Shown here in pieces: positions 56,952-64,000 of a stretch of 64,000 bases of DNA (positions are counted from its first letter, which is position 1; every line of letters starts with the position of its first letter). This stretch comes from Bifidobacterium breve (GTDB lineage Bacteria > Actinomycetota > Acidimicrobiia > Acidimicrobiales > Ilumatobacteraceae), in the NCBI GenBank assembly GCA_945862045.1, contig CAMAWR010000003.1, forward strand, positions 24,819-88,818, given 5' to 3'. The notes under the pieces were generated by a model. It searched no databases. It was not told the DNA's origin and saw only the letters and a program-made list of their open reading frames with translations. A program made the position numbers and the translations under genes.

Positions 56952-57024
56952 GCCGGTGTAGCCCAATGGCAGAGGCACGGCGCTTAGGACGCCGCCAGTG
57001 AGAGTTCGAGTCTCTCCGCCGGCA
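56952..57024 (+). tRNA. Class I tRNA with anticodon UAG (tRNA-Leu by code)
   Basis: A complete cloverleaf of 73 nt: acceptor GCCGGTG/CGCCGGC, D-arm with GCC/GGC stem and GG in the loop, anticodon stem CGGCG/CGCCG around loop CTTAGGA (anticodon 56985-56987 = TAG), a 5-nt variable loop CCAGT, and T-arm GAGAG-TTCGAGT-CTCTC. Discriminator A; CCA not encoded. The anticodon reads CUA (Leu), but bacterial tRNA-Leu is a class II tRNA with a long variable arm, which this gene lacks. Its amino-acid identity is therefore uncertain. Confidence 0.85.
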
Positions 57025-57043
57025 CAGCACCGAAACACCACCC

Positions 57044-58111
57044 ATGACCACCTCCAACCGCCCCGCTCGCAACATCGGCGACCTCTCGACGCCCGCCGTG
57101 CTCGTGGATATCGACGCACTTGAGCACAACCTCGCCACGATGAGCAAGCGTCTGCCTGGTGCGTTGTTGCGGCCCCATATCAAGGCCCACAAGAGCACCG
57201 CCCTTGCTGAATTGCAACGACGATACGGCCATCGCAACTTCACCTGCGCCACCGTGCGTGAGATGATCGGCATGGCCCACGCCGGGTTGAGCGACGACTT
57301 ATTGCTCGCCAATGAGGTGCTCGACGAAGAACGTCTCGCAGCACTGTCGGCGTTACAAGACCGTGCGATGATCACCATCGCCGTCGACTCTGACGCCACC
57401 GTTGATGCTGCGGCGCGCGCCGGCATCAAGCACGTGCTCATCGACGTGAACATCGGCTTGGCACGCTGCGGTTGTGCGCCAAGCGACGCAGGGCGACTTG
57501 CGCAACGCGCGCGCGCGAAGGGCATCATCGTGCGCGGAGTGATGGGCTACGAAGGCCACCTGATGGTGGCGGCTGATCGTGCCGTACAACTCAGCGACAC
57601 GTTGGCCGCCATGGACACCTTGTGGGCGGCTGGCGAGGCAGCGGGCGGTGACGTGATTTCGGCCGGTGGCACCGGCAACTACGACCTGCATGCGAGCCAC
57701 CTCGCCACCACTGGTGTCACCGAGGTACAGGCTGGTTCGTACGTCTTGATGGATACGTACTACTCCACGCTCGGCTTGCCGTTTCGCCAGGCGCTCAGCA
57801 TCCTGGGCACCGTCGTGTCGTCGCACGACAAGTGGGCGGTGGCCGATGTGGGGTTGAAGAGCCTCGGCATGGACCACGGCGACCCGAAGATCGCCGACCA
57901 CAAGGTGTGGTTCTGTTCCGATGAACACATCACGTTTGCCACCGAAAAATCTGCAGGTGCAGCGTCGCGAGCACCACAACCTGGCGTCGGCTCGCGTGTG
58001 CGCATCGTGCCGAGCCATGTCGACCCGACCATGGCGATGCACGAATACCTGTGGCTGGTGCGCGGCGACGAAGTGTTGGATCGCTGGCCGATCGACCTGC
58101 GGGGTTGGTAA
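57044..58111 (+). CDS. D-threonine aldolase-like, alanine-racemase-fold enzyme
   Basis: A 355-residue fold-type III PLP protein. PLP lysine Lys47 in RPHIKAHK, TPAVLVDIDALEHNL at the N-terminus, and a C-terminal metal site VPSHVDP with His and Asp spaced H-x-D. D-threonine aldolases use His/Asp with Mn or Mg, whereas D-serine dehydratases of the same fold use His-x-Cys with zinc, so the H-x-D favours aldolase. It would cleave D-threonine to glycine and acetaldehyde. It starts 19 nt after the tRNA gene and may be transcribed with it. Confidence 0.78.
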   Translation: MTTSNRPARNIGDLSTPAVLVDIDALEHNLATMSKRLPGALLRPHIKAHKSTALAELQRRYGHRNFTCATVREMIGMAHAGLSDDLLLANEVLDEERLAALSALQDRAMITIAVDSDATVDAAARAGIKHVLIDVNIGLARCGCAPSDAGRLAQRARAKGIIVRGVMGYEGHLMVAADRAVQLSDTLAAMDTLWAAGEAAGGDVISAGGTGNYDLHASHLATTGVTEVQAGSYVLMDTYYSTLGLPFRQALSILGTVVSSHDKWAVADVGLKSLGMDHGDPKIADHKVWFCSDEHITFATEKSAGAASRAPQPGVGSRVRIVPSHVDPTMAMHEYLWLVRGDEVLDRWPIDLRGW

Positions 58112-58117
58112 GCCGGG

Positions 58118-58696
58118 TTACGAGAGCAACAAGGCCAGTGCGCGAAATGCGCGACCACGATGGCCGACCGAATGTTTTTCTTCGACACTCATCTCGGCAA
58201 AGGTGCGATCATCACCCTCGTTCGGCACGAACACCGCGTCGTAGCCAAACCCGCGCTCGCCACGCTCGACCAATGCGATACTGCCCTCACACACACCGGC
58301 AGCCCATTGTTCACTGCCGTCTGGGTACGCCACCAGCGCCACCGTGCGAAATCGCGCGGTGCGCAGCGCTGGCGCAACATTGCGCAGAACGCCGAGCAAC
58401 TTGGCGCGGTTGTCGGCGTACGTTGCATTGTCGCCGGCAAAACGCGCAGTGTGCACGCCGGGTGCACCGTCGAGTGCATCAACTTCAAGACCAGTGTCGT
58501 CGGCCACCGCCGGTAAACCGCTGGCCTGCGCGATGGCCCGCGCCTTGAGTCGGGCATTGCCGAGCAACGTGTCGGCATCTTCGACGATGTCACCGACCGA
58601 GTCGGGGCGGGGCAACAACACCACCACGTCGCGCAACAAATCCACTATTTCGGCCACCTTGTCGGGGTTGGCTGATGCGCAAACGAATTGTTTCAC
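58118..58696 (-). CDS. rdgB: Non-canonical purine NTP pyrophosphatase
   Basis: A 192-residue ITPase/XTPase that removes dITP and XTP from the nucleotide pool. N-terminal [43 protein letters not shown] and [10 protein letters not shown] are the family blocks. Its start overlaps the rph stop by 4 bp; the order murI-rph-rdgB is conserved with mycobacteria. Confidence 0.97.
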   Translation of the reverse strand: MKQFVCASANPDKVAEIVDLLRDVVVLLPRPDSVGDIVEDADTLLGNARLKARAIAQASGLPAVADDTGLEVDALDGAPGVHTARFAGDNATYADNRAKLLGVLRNVAPALRTARFRTVALVAYPDGSEQWAAGVCEGSIALVERGERGFGYDAVFVPNEGDDRTFAEMSVEEKHSVGHRGRAFRALALLLS

Positions 58697-59445
58697 GCGC
58701 GGGGTGCGGGCGGCACGGCAATGATGCGACGCTGCTGGTCGAACACCTGTGTCAAGCCTTGCTCGGCAAGGCCGAGCAACACATCCAACTGCTCGCGAGA
58801 AAATGCCTGACCTTCGGCGGTGCCTTGCACCTCGACGAACTTTGCTGCACCACCGGCCGCTGGCGCCAACATCACCACGTTCATATCAACTTCGGCGGTG
58901 CTGTCTTCCACATACGGCAGATCGATGATTGGTGTGCCGGCGTGAATGCCCACACTCACCGCGGCGCACAACGAATGCAGCGGGTTGGCTTTCAGTGCGC
59001 CGGACAACATCAAGCGACTTACCGCATCGTGCAACGCCAGATATGCACCACAGATGCTCGCAGTACGGGTACCACCATCGGCTTGCAACACATCGCAGTC
59101 GAGCAAAATTTGGCGCTCACCGAGCACCTTCATATCGCATGCCGAGCGCAATGAGCGACCGATCAATCGCTGAATTTCCACCGTGCGACTCGACTGCTTG
59201 CCCTTGGCGGCTTCGCGATCGACGCGTTCTGGCGACGAGCCCGGCAACATCGAATACTCGGCGGTGACCCAACCCTTGCCCGACCCCTTCATCCAACGTG
59301 GCACGTCTTCGTCGACCGAGGCGGTGCACAACACGCGGGTGCGACCAAACGACACGAGCACGCTGCCGCTCGCCATTTCGGTGAAGTCGCGTTGAAACGA
59401 AATTGGTCGCAGTTCGTGCGGTTGACGGCCGTCGGGTCGACTCAT
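58693..59445 (-). CDS. rph: Ribonuclease PH
   Basis: A 250-residue phosphorolytic 3'-5' exoribonuclease for tRNA 3' ends. [15 protein letters not shown] at the start, [40 protein letters not shown] and [18 protein letters not shown]. The start at 59445 ([10 protein letters not shown]) is preferred to 59466, which lies within murI. It overlaps the murI stop by 4 bp. Confidence 0.97.
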   Translation of the reverse strand: MSRPDGRQPHELRPISFQRDFTEMASGSVLVSFGRTRVLCTASVDEDVPRWMKGSGKGWVTAEYSMLPGSSPERVDREAAKGKQSSRTVEIQRLIGRSLRSACDMKVLGERQILLDCDVLQADGGTRTASICGAYLALHDAVSRLMLSGALKANPLHSLCAAVSVGIHAGTPIIDLPYVEDSTAEVDMNVVMLAPAAGGAAKFVEVQGTAEGQAFSREQLDVLLGLAEQGLTQVFDQQRRIIAVPPAPRA

Positions 59446-60263
59446 GGTGATGTTCCTTTCGTCCATCGTGACACACCGCGCAGTTCCGGCCCGAGCAGGC
59501 GACGACCGAGCGTGGCGAAGGCGTCAACGTCACCGGATGAATAAAAGTGCCGCTCGCCCACTGCCTTGGCCGGCGCCTCGATGGCCTGCGACTCCAACAG
59601 GTCGCGCACCGAAAACGCCGTTTCGTTGGCGCTACTCACGAGCACCACACCGTCGCCCATCACCGACTGAATCACCGAGGCCAAATACGGGTAGTGCGTG
59701 CAACCCAACAACAGCGCATCCACGCCGACAGCTTTCAGCGGCGCCAACAAGTGGGTGGCCAACAGCGTGACTTCTTCGCCGTCGGTTTGGTCGCGTTCCA
59801 CGAATTCAACGAACCCTGGGCAGGCCGCCGATGTCAGCACCACGTCTGCACCGATCATTTCGACCGCCCTGGCGTAGGCCCCCGACGAAATGGTGCCGAG
59901 GGTGCCAATGACGCCAACTTTGCCGTTGTGCGTGACCCGCACGAGCGCTCGCGCACCGGGCTCGACCACCCCGATGACGGGCACGGGCAAGGTGCTCGCC
60001 AGCACGTCGAGAGCAACTGCCGCAGCGGTGTTGCAGGCCACCACAATCAACTTCGCACCATGATCATGCACGAGGCTCGTGGCTAGCTCGACTGCATAGT
60101 CGCGCACCTGTGCGGGGGGTTTGTTGCCGTACGGATAGCGAGCGGTGTCACCGATGTAGACCAACGACTCGTTGGGCATCAAGTCGATGAGTGAACGCAG
60201 CACGGTGAGGCCACCAAGCCCCGAGTCGAACACACCGATCGGTGATTCGCCCCCAACCACCAT
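59442..60263 (-). CDS. murI: Glutamate racemase
   Basis: A 273-residue cofactor-independent racemase supplying D-glutamate for peptidoglycan. [17 protein letters not shown], the catalytic Cys in VVACNTAAA (~75) and the second in [10 protein letters not shown] (~190). The ATG at 60263 lies 9 nt after a minus-strand TAGCCT at 60273-60278. Confidence 0.96.
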   Translation of the reverse strand: MVVGGESPIGVFDSGLGGLTVLRSLIDLMPNESLVYIGDTARYPYGNKPPAQVRDYAVELATSLVHDHGAKLIVVACNTAAAVALDVLASTLPVPVIGVVEPGARALVRVTHNGKVGVIGTLGTISSGAYARAVEMIGADVVLTSAACPGFVEFVERDQTDGEEVTLLATHLLAPLKAVGVDALLLGCTHYPYLASVIQSVMGDGVVLVSSANETAFSVRDLLESQAIEAPAKAVGERHFYSSGDVDAFATLGRRLLGPELRGVSRWTKGTSP

Positions 60264-60271
60264 GCGCTTCG

Positions 60272-60278
60272 TAGGCTA
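60272..60278. promoter_or_regulatory. Shared symmetric -10 box, murI / EamA transporter
   Basis: TAGGCTA reads TAGGCT on the plus strand (8 nt before the GTG at 60286) and TAGCCT on the minus strand (9 nt before the murI ATG). It is the same arrangement as at 9538-9544. Confidence 0.5.
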
Positions 60279-60285
60279 TTGCGTC

Positions 60286-61116
60286 GTGCTCACCGCCACG
60301 CTGATGGCGCTCGGTGCAGCAACGTTGCACGCCGGTTGGAACTTTGCCGTCAAGCGCAACACCGACTCGGGGCTGGCGCTGTGGGGACAATTCTTCATTG
60401 CAATGTTCGTGGCTGCTGCTGCACTCGTGGCGTGGTGGATCATCGACGACGTGCCCGACTTTGCGTGGCAATACACGCTGCTCTCCGGCATCACCCACCT
60501 GCCCTATTCGATTTTGCTCGTGCGCGCCTACAACACGGGCGACTTTTCGGTGTCGTACCCGATCGCCCGCGGTGGTGGCGCCATCGGGGCGGCAATTCTC
60601 GGCGTCGTACTGCTCGACGATGTGCTTTCGATGCTCACCGTTGCGGGTATCGCGCTGGCAGGTGCGGGCTTTTTTCTGCTGTCACGGGGCTCGTTGCGCC
60701 AGATTCGTTTTGCGCTTTCGACTGCCGTGATCATCGGTATCTATACCGCAATCGATGCCACCGGTGTGCGGGAGTCAGCCGACCCGGTGGCGTACGCACT
60801 GAGTATTTTCGTGACCACCGGCATCACCGTGTCGGTGTGGACCTTTGCCACGCGCCGCGGTGCGGCAATTGCCGCACTACGACAGGAATGGAAACCATTC
60901 GGCCTTGCGGCGATCGGAACATTGGCCAGTTATTGCCTGACCCTGCTGGCGATGCGACTTGCCCCGATTGGCTACGTGGCGGTGTTGCGGGAATCTGGTG
61001 TGCTCATCGCTGCATTCATCGGCTGGAAATTGCTCGGTGAAGACGACCACCGCCGACGCATCGGTGGTGCAGTCGTGGTATTGATCGGGCTCGTAGCCCT
61101 CGTTGCGGGTGGCTAA
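60286..61116 (+). CDS. EamA-family (DMT) transporter
   Basis: A 276-residue membrane protein with about ten hydrophobic helices in two EamA repeats (LHAGWNFAVKRN; later AVLRESGVLIAAFIGWKLLGEDDHRRRIGGAVVVLIG). Probably exports a metabolite, substrate unknown. The GTG at 60286 is taken as the start because it lies 8 nt after TAGGCT. The upstream in-frame ATG at 60262 overlaps the murI start codon, which makes it unlikely. Located between murI and cysM on the opposite strand. Confidence 0.8.
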   Translation: MLTATLMALGAATLHAGWNFAVKRNTDSGLALWGQFFIAMFVAAAALVAWWIIDDVPDFAWQYTLLSGITHLPYSILLVRAYNTGDFSVSYPIARGGGAIGAAILGVVLLDDVLSMLTVAGIALAGAGFFLLSRGSLRQIRFALSTAVIIGIYTAIDATGVRESADPVAYALSIFVTTGITVSVWTFATRRGAAIAALRQEWKPFGLAAIGTLASYCLTLLAMRLAPIGYVAVLRESGVLIAAFIGWKLLGEDDHRRRIGGAVVVLIGLVALVAGG

Positions 61117-61125
61117 AACTCGTAG

Positions 61126-62118
61126 CTAGAAGTAGATGACTTTTTCGGCATTGGCCGTCGCGGAATCGAGATCCACCGTGTAGGCGCCGGTCGACAAATA
61201 CTTCCAGCCGCCGTCACACACGATGAACACGATGTTGGCGCTCTCGCCAGTTGTGGCCAGGTCGGAAGCCACCTTGAGCGCGCCGGCCAGCGATGCACCC
61301 GACGAGATGCCGGCGAAAATTCCGCACTCGAGTACGAGACGACGGGTCATCTCGATGCTCTCACGCGGGCGCACGATGCGTTTACGATCGAGGATCTCGC
61401 GACCCTTCCACAATTCAAACACCGGTGGGATGTAGCCGTCGTCCAAGTTGCGCAAGCCCTCGACCAGCTCACCGAGTGGTGGTTCGACGGCGATGATTTT
61501 CACATCCGGGTTTTGTTCCTTGAGGAAACGACCGACACCCATCAACGTGCCCGTGGTGCCGAGACCGGCGACAAAGTGGGTGATCTGTGGGCAGTCGCGC
61601 CACACTTCTGGGCCCGTGGTTTCGTAGTGCACCCGCGGGTTTGCTTCATTCGAATACTGATGCAAAAAGCACCACTCAGGATGCTCGGCAGCCATGGCCT
61701 CGGCACGACGCACCGCACCGTTCGAGCCTTCGGCGCCTGGGGTCATGATGACTTCGGCACCGAACACCTCGAGCATCTGACGACGTTCGATGGAGACGCT
61801 TTCTGGCATCAAGATGGTGACGGGGTTGCCCGTGATGCGCGCGATTGCCGCCAGCGCAATACCAGTGTTGCCCGAGGACGGCTCGAGAATTCGCTGACCT
61901 TTGACGAGACGCCCCGTGGCGTAGGCGCGATTGATCATCGCTTTGGCAATGCGGTCTTTGACCGAGCCGAATGGATTTTGGTTTTCTAGTTTGGCGAAGA
62001 GTCGCACGTGCGGGCTCGGCGAAAGTTGGCTCACCTCGACGAGTGGCGTATTGCCGATCAGTTCCAGCACGCTGGCATTCGACCGCTCTGCGGTGTGCAG
62101 TGCATTGGTGTCGGTCAT
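61126..62118 (-). CDS. cysM: Cysteine synthase, CysM-like
   Basis: A 330-residue fold-type II PLP enzyme. LIGNTPLVEVSQL, the PLP lysine Lys54 in NPFGSVKDR, PSSGNTGIALAAIARI, VSIERRQMLEVFGAEV, and GLGTTGTLMGVGRFLKE. Wording follows M. tuberculosis CysM, which uses O-phosphoserine and a thiocarboxylated CysO carrier. The start at 62118 has a GGAG Shine-Dalgarno. Upstream lies a JAMM protease as in the mycobacterial mec-cysO-cysM operon, but no cysO is present between them. Confidence 0.88.
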   Translation of the reverse strand: MTDTNALHTAERSNASVLELIGNTPLVEVSQLSPSPHVRLFAKLENQNPFGSVKDRIAKAMINRAYATGRLVKGQRILEPSSGNTGIALAAIARITGNPVTILMPESVSIERRQMLEVFGAEVIMTPGAEGSNGAVRRAEAMAAEHPEWCFLHQYSNEANPRVHYETTGPEVWRDCPQITHFVAGLGTTGTLMGVGRFLKEQNPDVKIIAVEPPLGELVEGLRNLDDGYIPPVFELWKGREILDRKRIVRPRESIEMTRRLVLECGIFAGISSGASLAGALKVASDLATTGESANIVFIVCDGGWKYLSTGAYTVDLDSATANAEKVIYF

Positions 62119-62177
62119 GGTGTACTCCGTCGGTTGAACTGGGCTCATTCACTGCTGCACATCGCCCGTTCGGAATC

Positions 62178-62190
62178 TCGGTAATCCCGA
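62178..62190. promoter_or_regulatory. Possible operator between the JAMM gene and cysM
   Basis: Inverted repeat TCGG-TAATC-CCGA in the 154-bp gap. The surrounding AT-richer sequence (62170-62215) contrasts with its neighbours. No Shine-Dalgarno or gene is seen in the gap other than the cysM RBS. Function unproven. Confidence 0.3.
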
Positions 62191-62272
62191 TAGGACTACT
62201 CAACAATCTACTGGCTCGCCACCTGCTCGGGCGAGCCCACGGCGAGGGTCACACCGGGGGTGTGTTCGTGGT

Positions 62273-62704
62273 TTATTTCGGGCGGGCCGGGGGCGGGATT
62301 TCGACCGCCGTTTCGCTGATCTCCCCAGCCACGATGCGATAGTTGCGCAGGCGCGGCGGGTCGTGTTTCAGGCTGAGGATCGCATAATTCCAGAGCGGGT
62401 CGGGGGCTTGGGCGACATCTGTGGCACTCGGATATGCCTCGGTGTGGGTGTGGCTGTGCACGACTCCGATGATCGCCAAGCCGCGGTCGTCGGCTGACTG
62501 CTCGACACGCATGTAGTCCTTGGGGTCCAGGGTGTAGACGATTGCCGAGGCAGCCGCATTGCGACATGGATGAAACTCACGCACCTCATCACTGCCGGGC
62601 TCACCCACCAAGAGTCCGCACATTTCATGCGGTGTGCAGTCGCGAGCATGGCGCATTATCTGTTGTTCGATCACCTCGGTGATTGCCAAACGTTGCGAAT
62701 TCAT
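62273..62704 (-). CDS. JAMM/MPN+ metallopeptidase, Mec-like
   Basis: A 143-residue zinc isopeptidase. The JAMM signature is intact: Glu27 in PHEMCGLLVG, His83 and His85 in HSHTHTEAYPSATD, Asp96. In mycobacteria Mec releases cysteine from the CysO carrier, and the HSHTHTEAYPS wording is like that enzyme. It is upstream of cysM on the same strand. A TAGCGT box lies 8 nt before the ATG. Confidence 0.9.
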   Translation of the reverse strand: MNSQRLAITEVIEQQIMRHARDCTPHEMCGLLVGEPGSDEVREFHPCRNAAASAIVYTLDPKDYMRVEQSADDRGLAIIGVVHSHTHTEAYPSATDVAQAPDPLWNYAILSLKHDPPRLRNYRIVAGEISETAVEIPPPARPK

Positions 62705-62738
62705 GAGATATGACGCTACCTAGGCTCAAGTTACCGAC

Positions 62739-63224
62739 ATGGCAAAAAAAGACGATGACACCACCGTGCTGGCGAGCAATCGACGCGCCAGACACGACTA
62801 CGCAATCCTCGACGTAGTCGAGGCGGGCATCGTGCTGCACGGCAGCGAAGTCAAGAGTGTGCGGGAGGGCCTCGTGCAAATCGCCGAGTCGTATGCCCAC
62901 GTGGCACACGGCGAAATGTGGCTAGAAAATATGCATGTTTCGCCCTACAAGTTCAGCCACGGTGTCGGGGCACACGACCCACTGCGACCGCGCAAATTGC
63001 TGCTCAATCGCACCGAAATTCGCCGGCTGGCTGAACGCATGGCCAAAGAACGCCTGACTCTCGTGCCGCTCGACGTGCACCTGCGCGACGGCCGCGTCAA
63101 GATCGAACTAGCGCTGGCCAAGGGTCGCAAACGAGAGGATCGTCGCGCCGCAATCGCCGAGAAGGAATCCAAAATCGAGATGCGCCGCGCCGTTGGCCGC
63201 CAGCGCCGCGGCAAACCCGAGTAG
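62739..63224 (+). CDS. smpB: SsrA-binding protein SmpB
   Basis: A 161-residue tmRNA partner. OB fold with NRRARHDYAILDVVEAGIVLHGSEVKSVREG, HVSPYKFS, RPRKLLLNRTEIRRL, and a basic C-terminal tail (KIEMRRAVGRQRRGKPE) that inserts into the mRNA channel. Located 60 bp upstream of ssrA, forming the complete trans-translation pair. A TAGGCT box is 12-13 nt before the ATG. Confidence 0.97.
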   Translation: MAKKDDDTTVLASNRRARHDYAILDVVEAGIVLHGSEVKSVREGLVQIAESYAHVAHGEMWLENMHVSPYKFSHGVGAHDPLRPRKLLLNRTEIRRLAERMAKERLTLVPLDVHLRDGRVKIELALAKGRKREDRRAAIAEKESKIEMRRAVGRQRRGKPE

Positions 63225-63284
63225 CCGCCACAGCACAACCGTGGTGCAGGCGTGCGTACACTGAGAGAGTTACGTAAGTACAGA

Positions 63285-63666
63285 GGGGCTGACAGGTTTC
63301 GACGTCAGATTCGATGTTCGAGCGTGCGACCCGAGTTGCTCAGACTCGTAAAACGGGGCAAACAAATAACTGCCAACAAGCAGTTCGCTCTCGCCGCCTA
63401 ATTTATTAGGTGTCGGAGAGCACTCGTGAGCCGCAAGGTCGCACGGGGCCGATCCACCGCAGCCCGGCAACAGAAGCGGAGGATGACAGCGGGAAAGCAC
63501 GCTGACGTCAGGAAAGACCGATGACTTCTCGGAAAGACGGGACGCGACCTAGGTAACTAGGTAGTCGACCCGCCGACGGTGTTGCGACAGCACCACAGCG
63601 GGGATGGTCGTATCACGAGCGCTCAACGGCTGATGGACGGGGGTTCGATTCCCCCCAGCTCCACCA
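63285..63666 (+). ncRNA. ssrA: Transfer-messenger RNA
   Basis: A 382-nt tmRNA. 5' GGGGCTGACAGGTTTCGACG and 3' GGGGGTTCGATTCCCCCCAGCTCC-ACCA-type end (63640-63666): acceptor GGGGCTG pairs with CAGCTCC, T-arm TTCGATT, encoded CCA. The tag frame runs from GGC at 63357 to TAA at 63399-63401, giving, after the tRNA-charged Ala, GKQITANKQFALAA with the ALAA degron. The first codon is inferred. It rescues stalled ribosomes with SmpB. Confidence 0.95.
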
Positions 63667-64000
63667 TGAATCAAAAACACAGTCGCAGCCGTTCACCAGC
63701 GGCAAGACGCGGCGTCGCAAAAACTGCAAGGATCGCAGCCCTACTCGTTGGCGCATGAGTAAGTTGCGGCAACGCAGCGAGTGCACCAACGTCGTGTCCA
63801 GTCGATGAGATCGTGCCGACCATCGCCACCTATGTGCCGGATGCGCTGTTCATTGACACGGCGTGGAACCCAATGCCCAACACCGACTTAGCTGCCGCCC
63901 TTACTGCTGGCGGAGTCGCGTGTTCATACGGCATCCAAGAAGCCGAAGTCGGGGCCACCTTGTTATGGGCAACTGGTGCCGAGGTGTGTGCCTCGCGACA
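63666..64000 (+). pseudogene. Lipoprotein-like reading frame with an in-frame stop, cut by the window edge
   Basis: From ATG 63666 (its A is the last base of the tmRNA CCA) the frame reads 30 residues with a basic start and hydrophobic IAALLVGA, then TGA at 63756-63758, then VSCGNAASAPTSCPVDEIVPT and about 80 open codons to the edge. Without the stop the sequence is a lipoprotein signal peptide, and the TGA stands at the -3 position of the lipobox x-V-S-C. A TTA-to-TGA change would account for it. The Cys-containing mature part is not recognised. Alternatives are a sequencing error or a start elsewhere. The last 334 bp contain no other gene. Confidence 0.5.

Noticed and set aside
62119..62272. 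A cysO gene between the JAMM protease and cysM
   Set aside because: The gap is 154 bp and no frame resembles a ubiquitin-like carrier ending in Gly-Gly; the 119-codon minus frame at 62208-62567 is a shadow of the JAMM gene.

Overview
The window is a gene-dense, G+C-rich stretch of chromosome from an actinobacterium, most likely a member of the Acidimicrobiia. That placement is inference from gene order and families. The order whiG-like sigma, M23-like protein, rpsB, tsf, pyrH, frr, cdsA, dxr, rseP, ispG is an actinobacterial arrangement, and a BldD-like regulator and a mycothiol-nitroreductase-family protein are present. Nearly everything is core housekeeping. I see no rRNA, CRISPR array, insertion sequence or prophage.

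Layout. 1-10650: a central-carbon block (5'-truncated mitochondrial-type aconitase, citrate synthase, eukaryote-type NADP isocitrate dehydrogenase, acyl-CoA carboxylase carboxyltransferase, acyl-CoA dehydrogenase, quinone oxidoreductase), interrupted by an antitoxin/PIN-toxin pair at 2075-3067 and a HAD-PlsC fusion. 10650-14420: alkylsulfatase-like hydrolase, membrane protein, PD-(D/E)XK nuclease, tRNA-Val. 14447-18950: heat-shock/translation operon hrcA-dnaJ-rsmE-bldD-like-hemW. 19005-29979: photolyase, MFS transporter, lepA, rpsT, holA, comEC, comEA, thioredoxin-TPR protein, APH-like kinase, PAC2 protein. 30002-36151: deacetylase, nitroreductase-like protein, then infB-nusA-rimP behind a leader that carries a terminator hairpin. 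36322-39880: proS, manA, SGNH hydrolase. 39905-47853: ispG, rseP, dxr, cdsA, frr, pyrH, tsf, rpsB. 48045-52886: degenerate LytM protein, whiG-like sigma, xerC, dprA, comM. 52947-58111: lipoprotein, clpP, two fold-type II PLP enzymes, an unusual tRNA, D-threonine-aldolase-like protein. 58118-63666: rdgB-rph-murI, EamA transporter, cysM, JAMM protease, smpB and ssrA. The window ends in a lipoprotein-like reading frame broken by a stop codon.

How it works together. DNA-uptake and processing genes (comEA, comEC, dprA, comM, holA) suggest natural transformability. A BldD-like protein with an intact cyclic-di-GMP signature and a WhiG-like sigma factor are two nodes of the Streptomyces c-di-GMP developmental circuit in one window. 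Many genes have a TANNNT box 6-9 nt before the start codon and no Shine-Dalgarno, so leaderless transcription is probably common. At two divergent pairs both directions appear to share one symmetric -10 box. The observations most worth following are the BldD-like protein, a class I tRNA with anticodon UAG, the rimP-nusA-infB leader, the shared -10 boxes, the CysO-less JAMM-CysM pair, and the stop codon inside a lipobox next to ssrA. I did not find a clearly novel multi-gene system.
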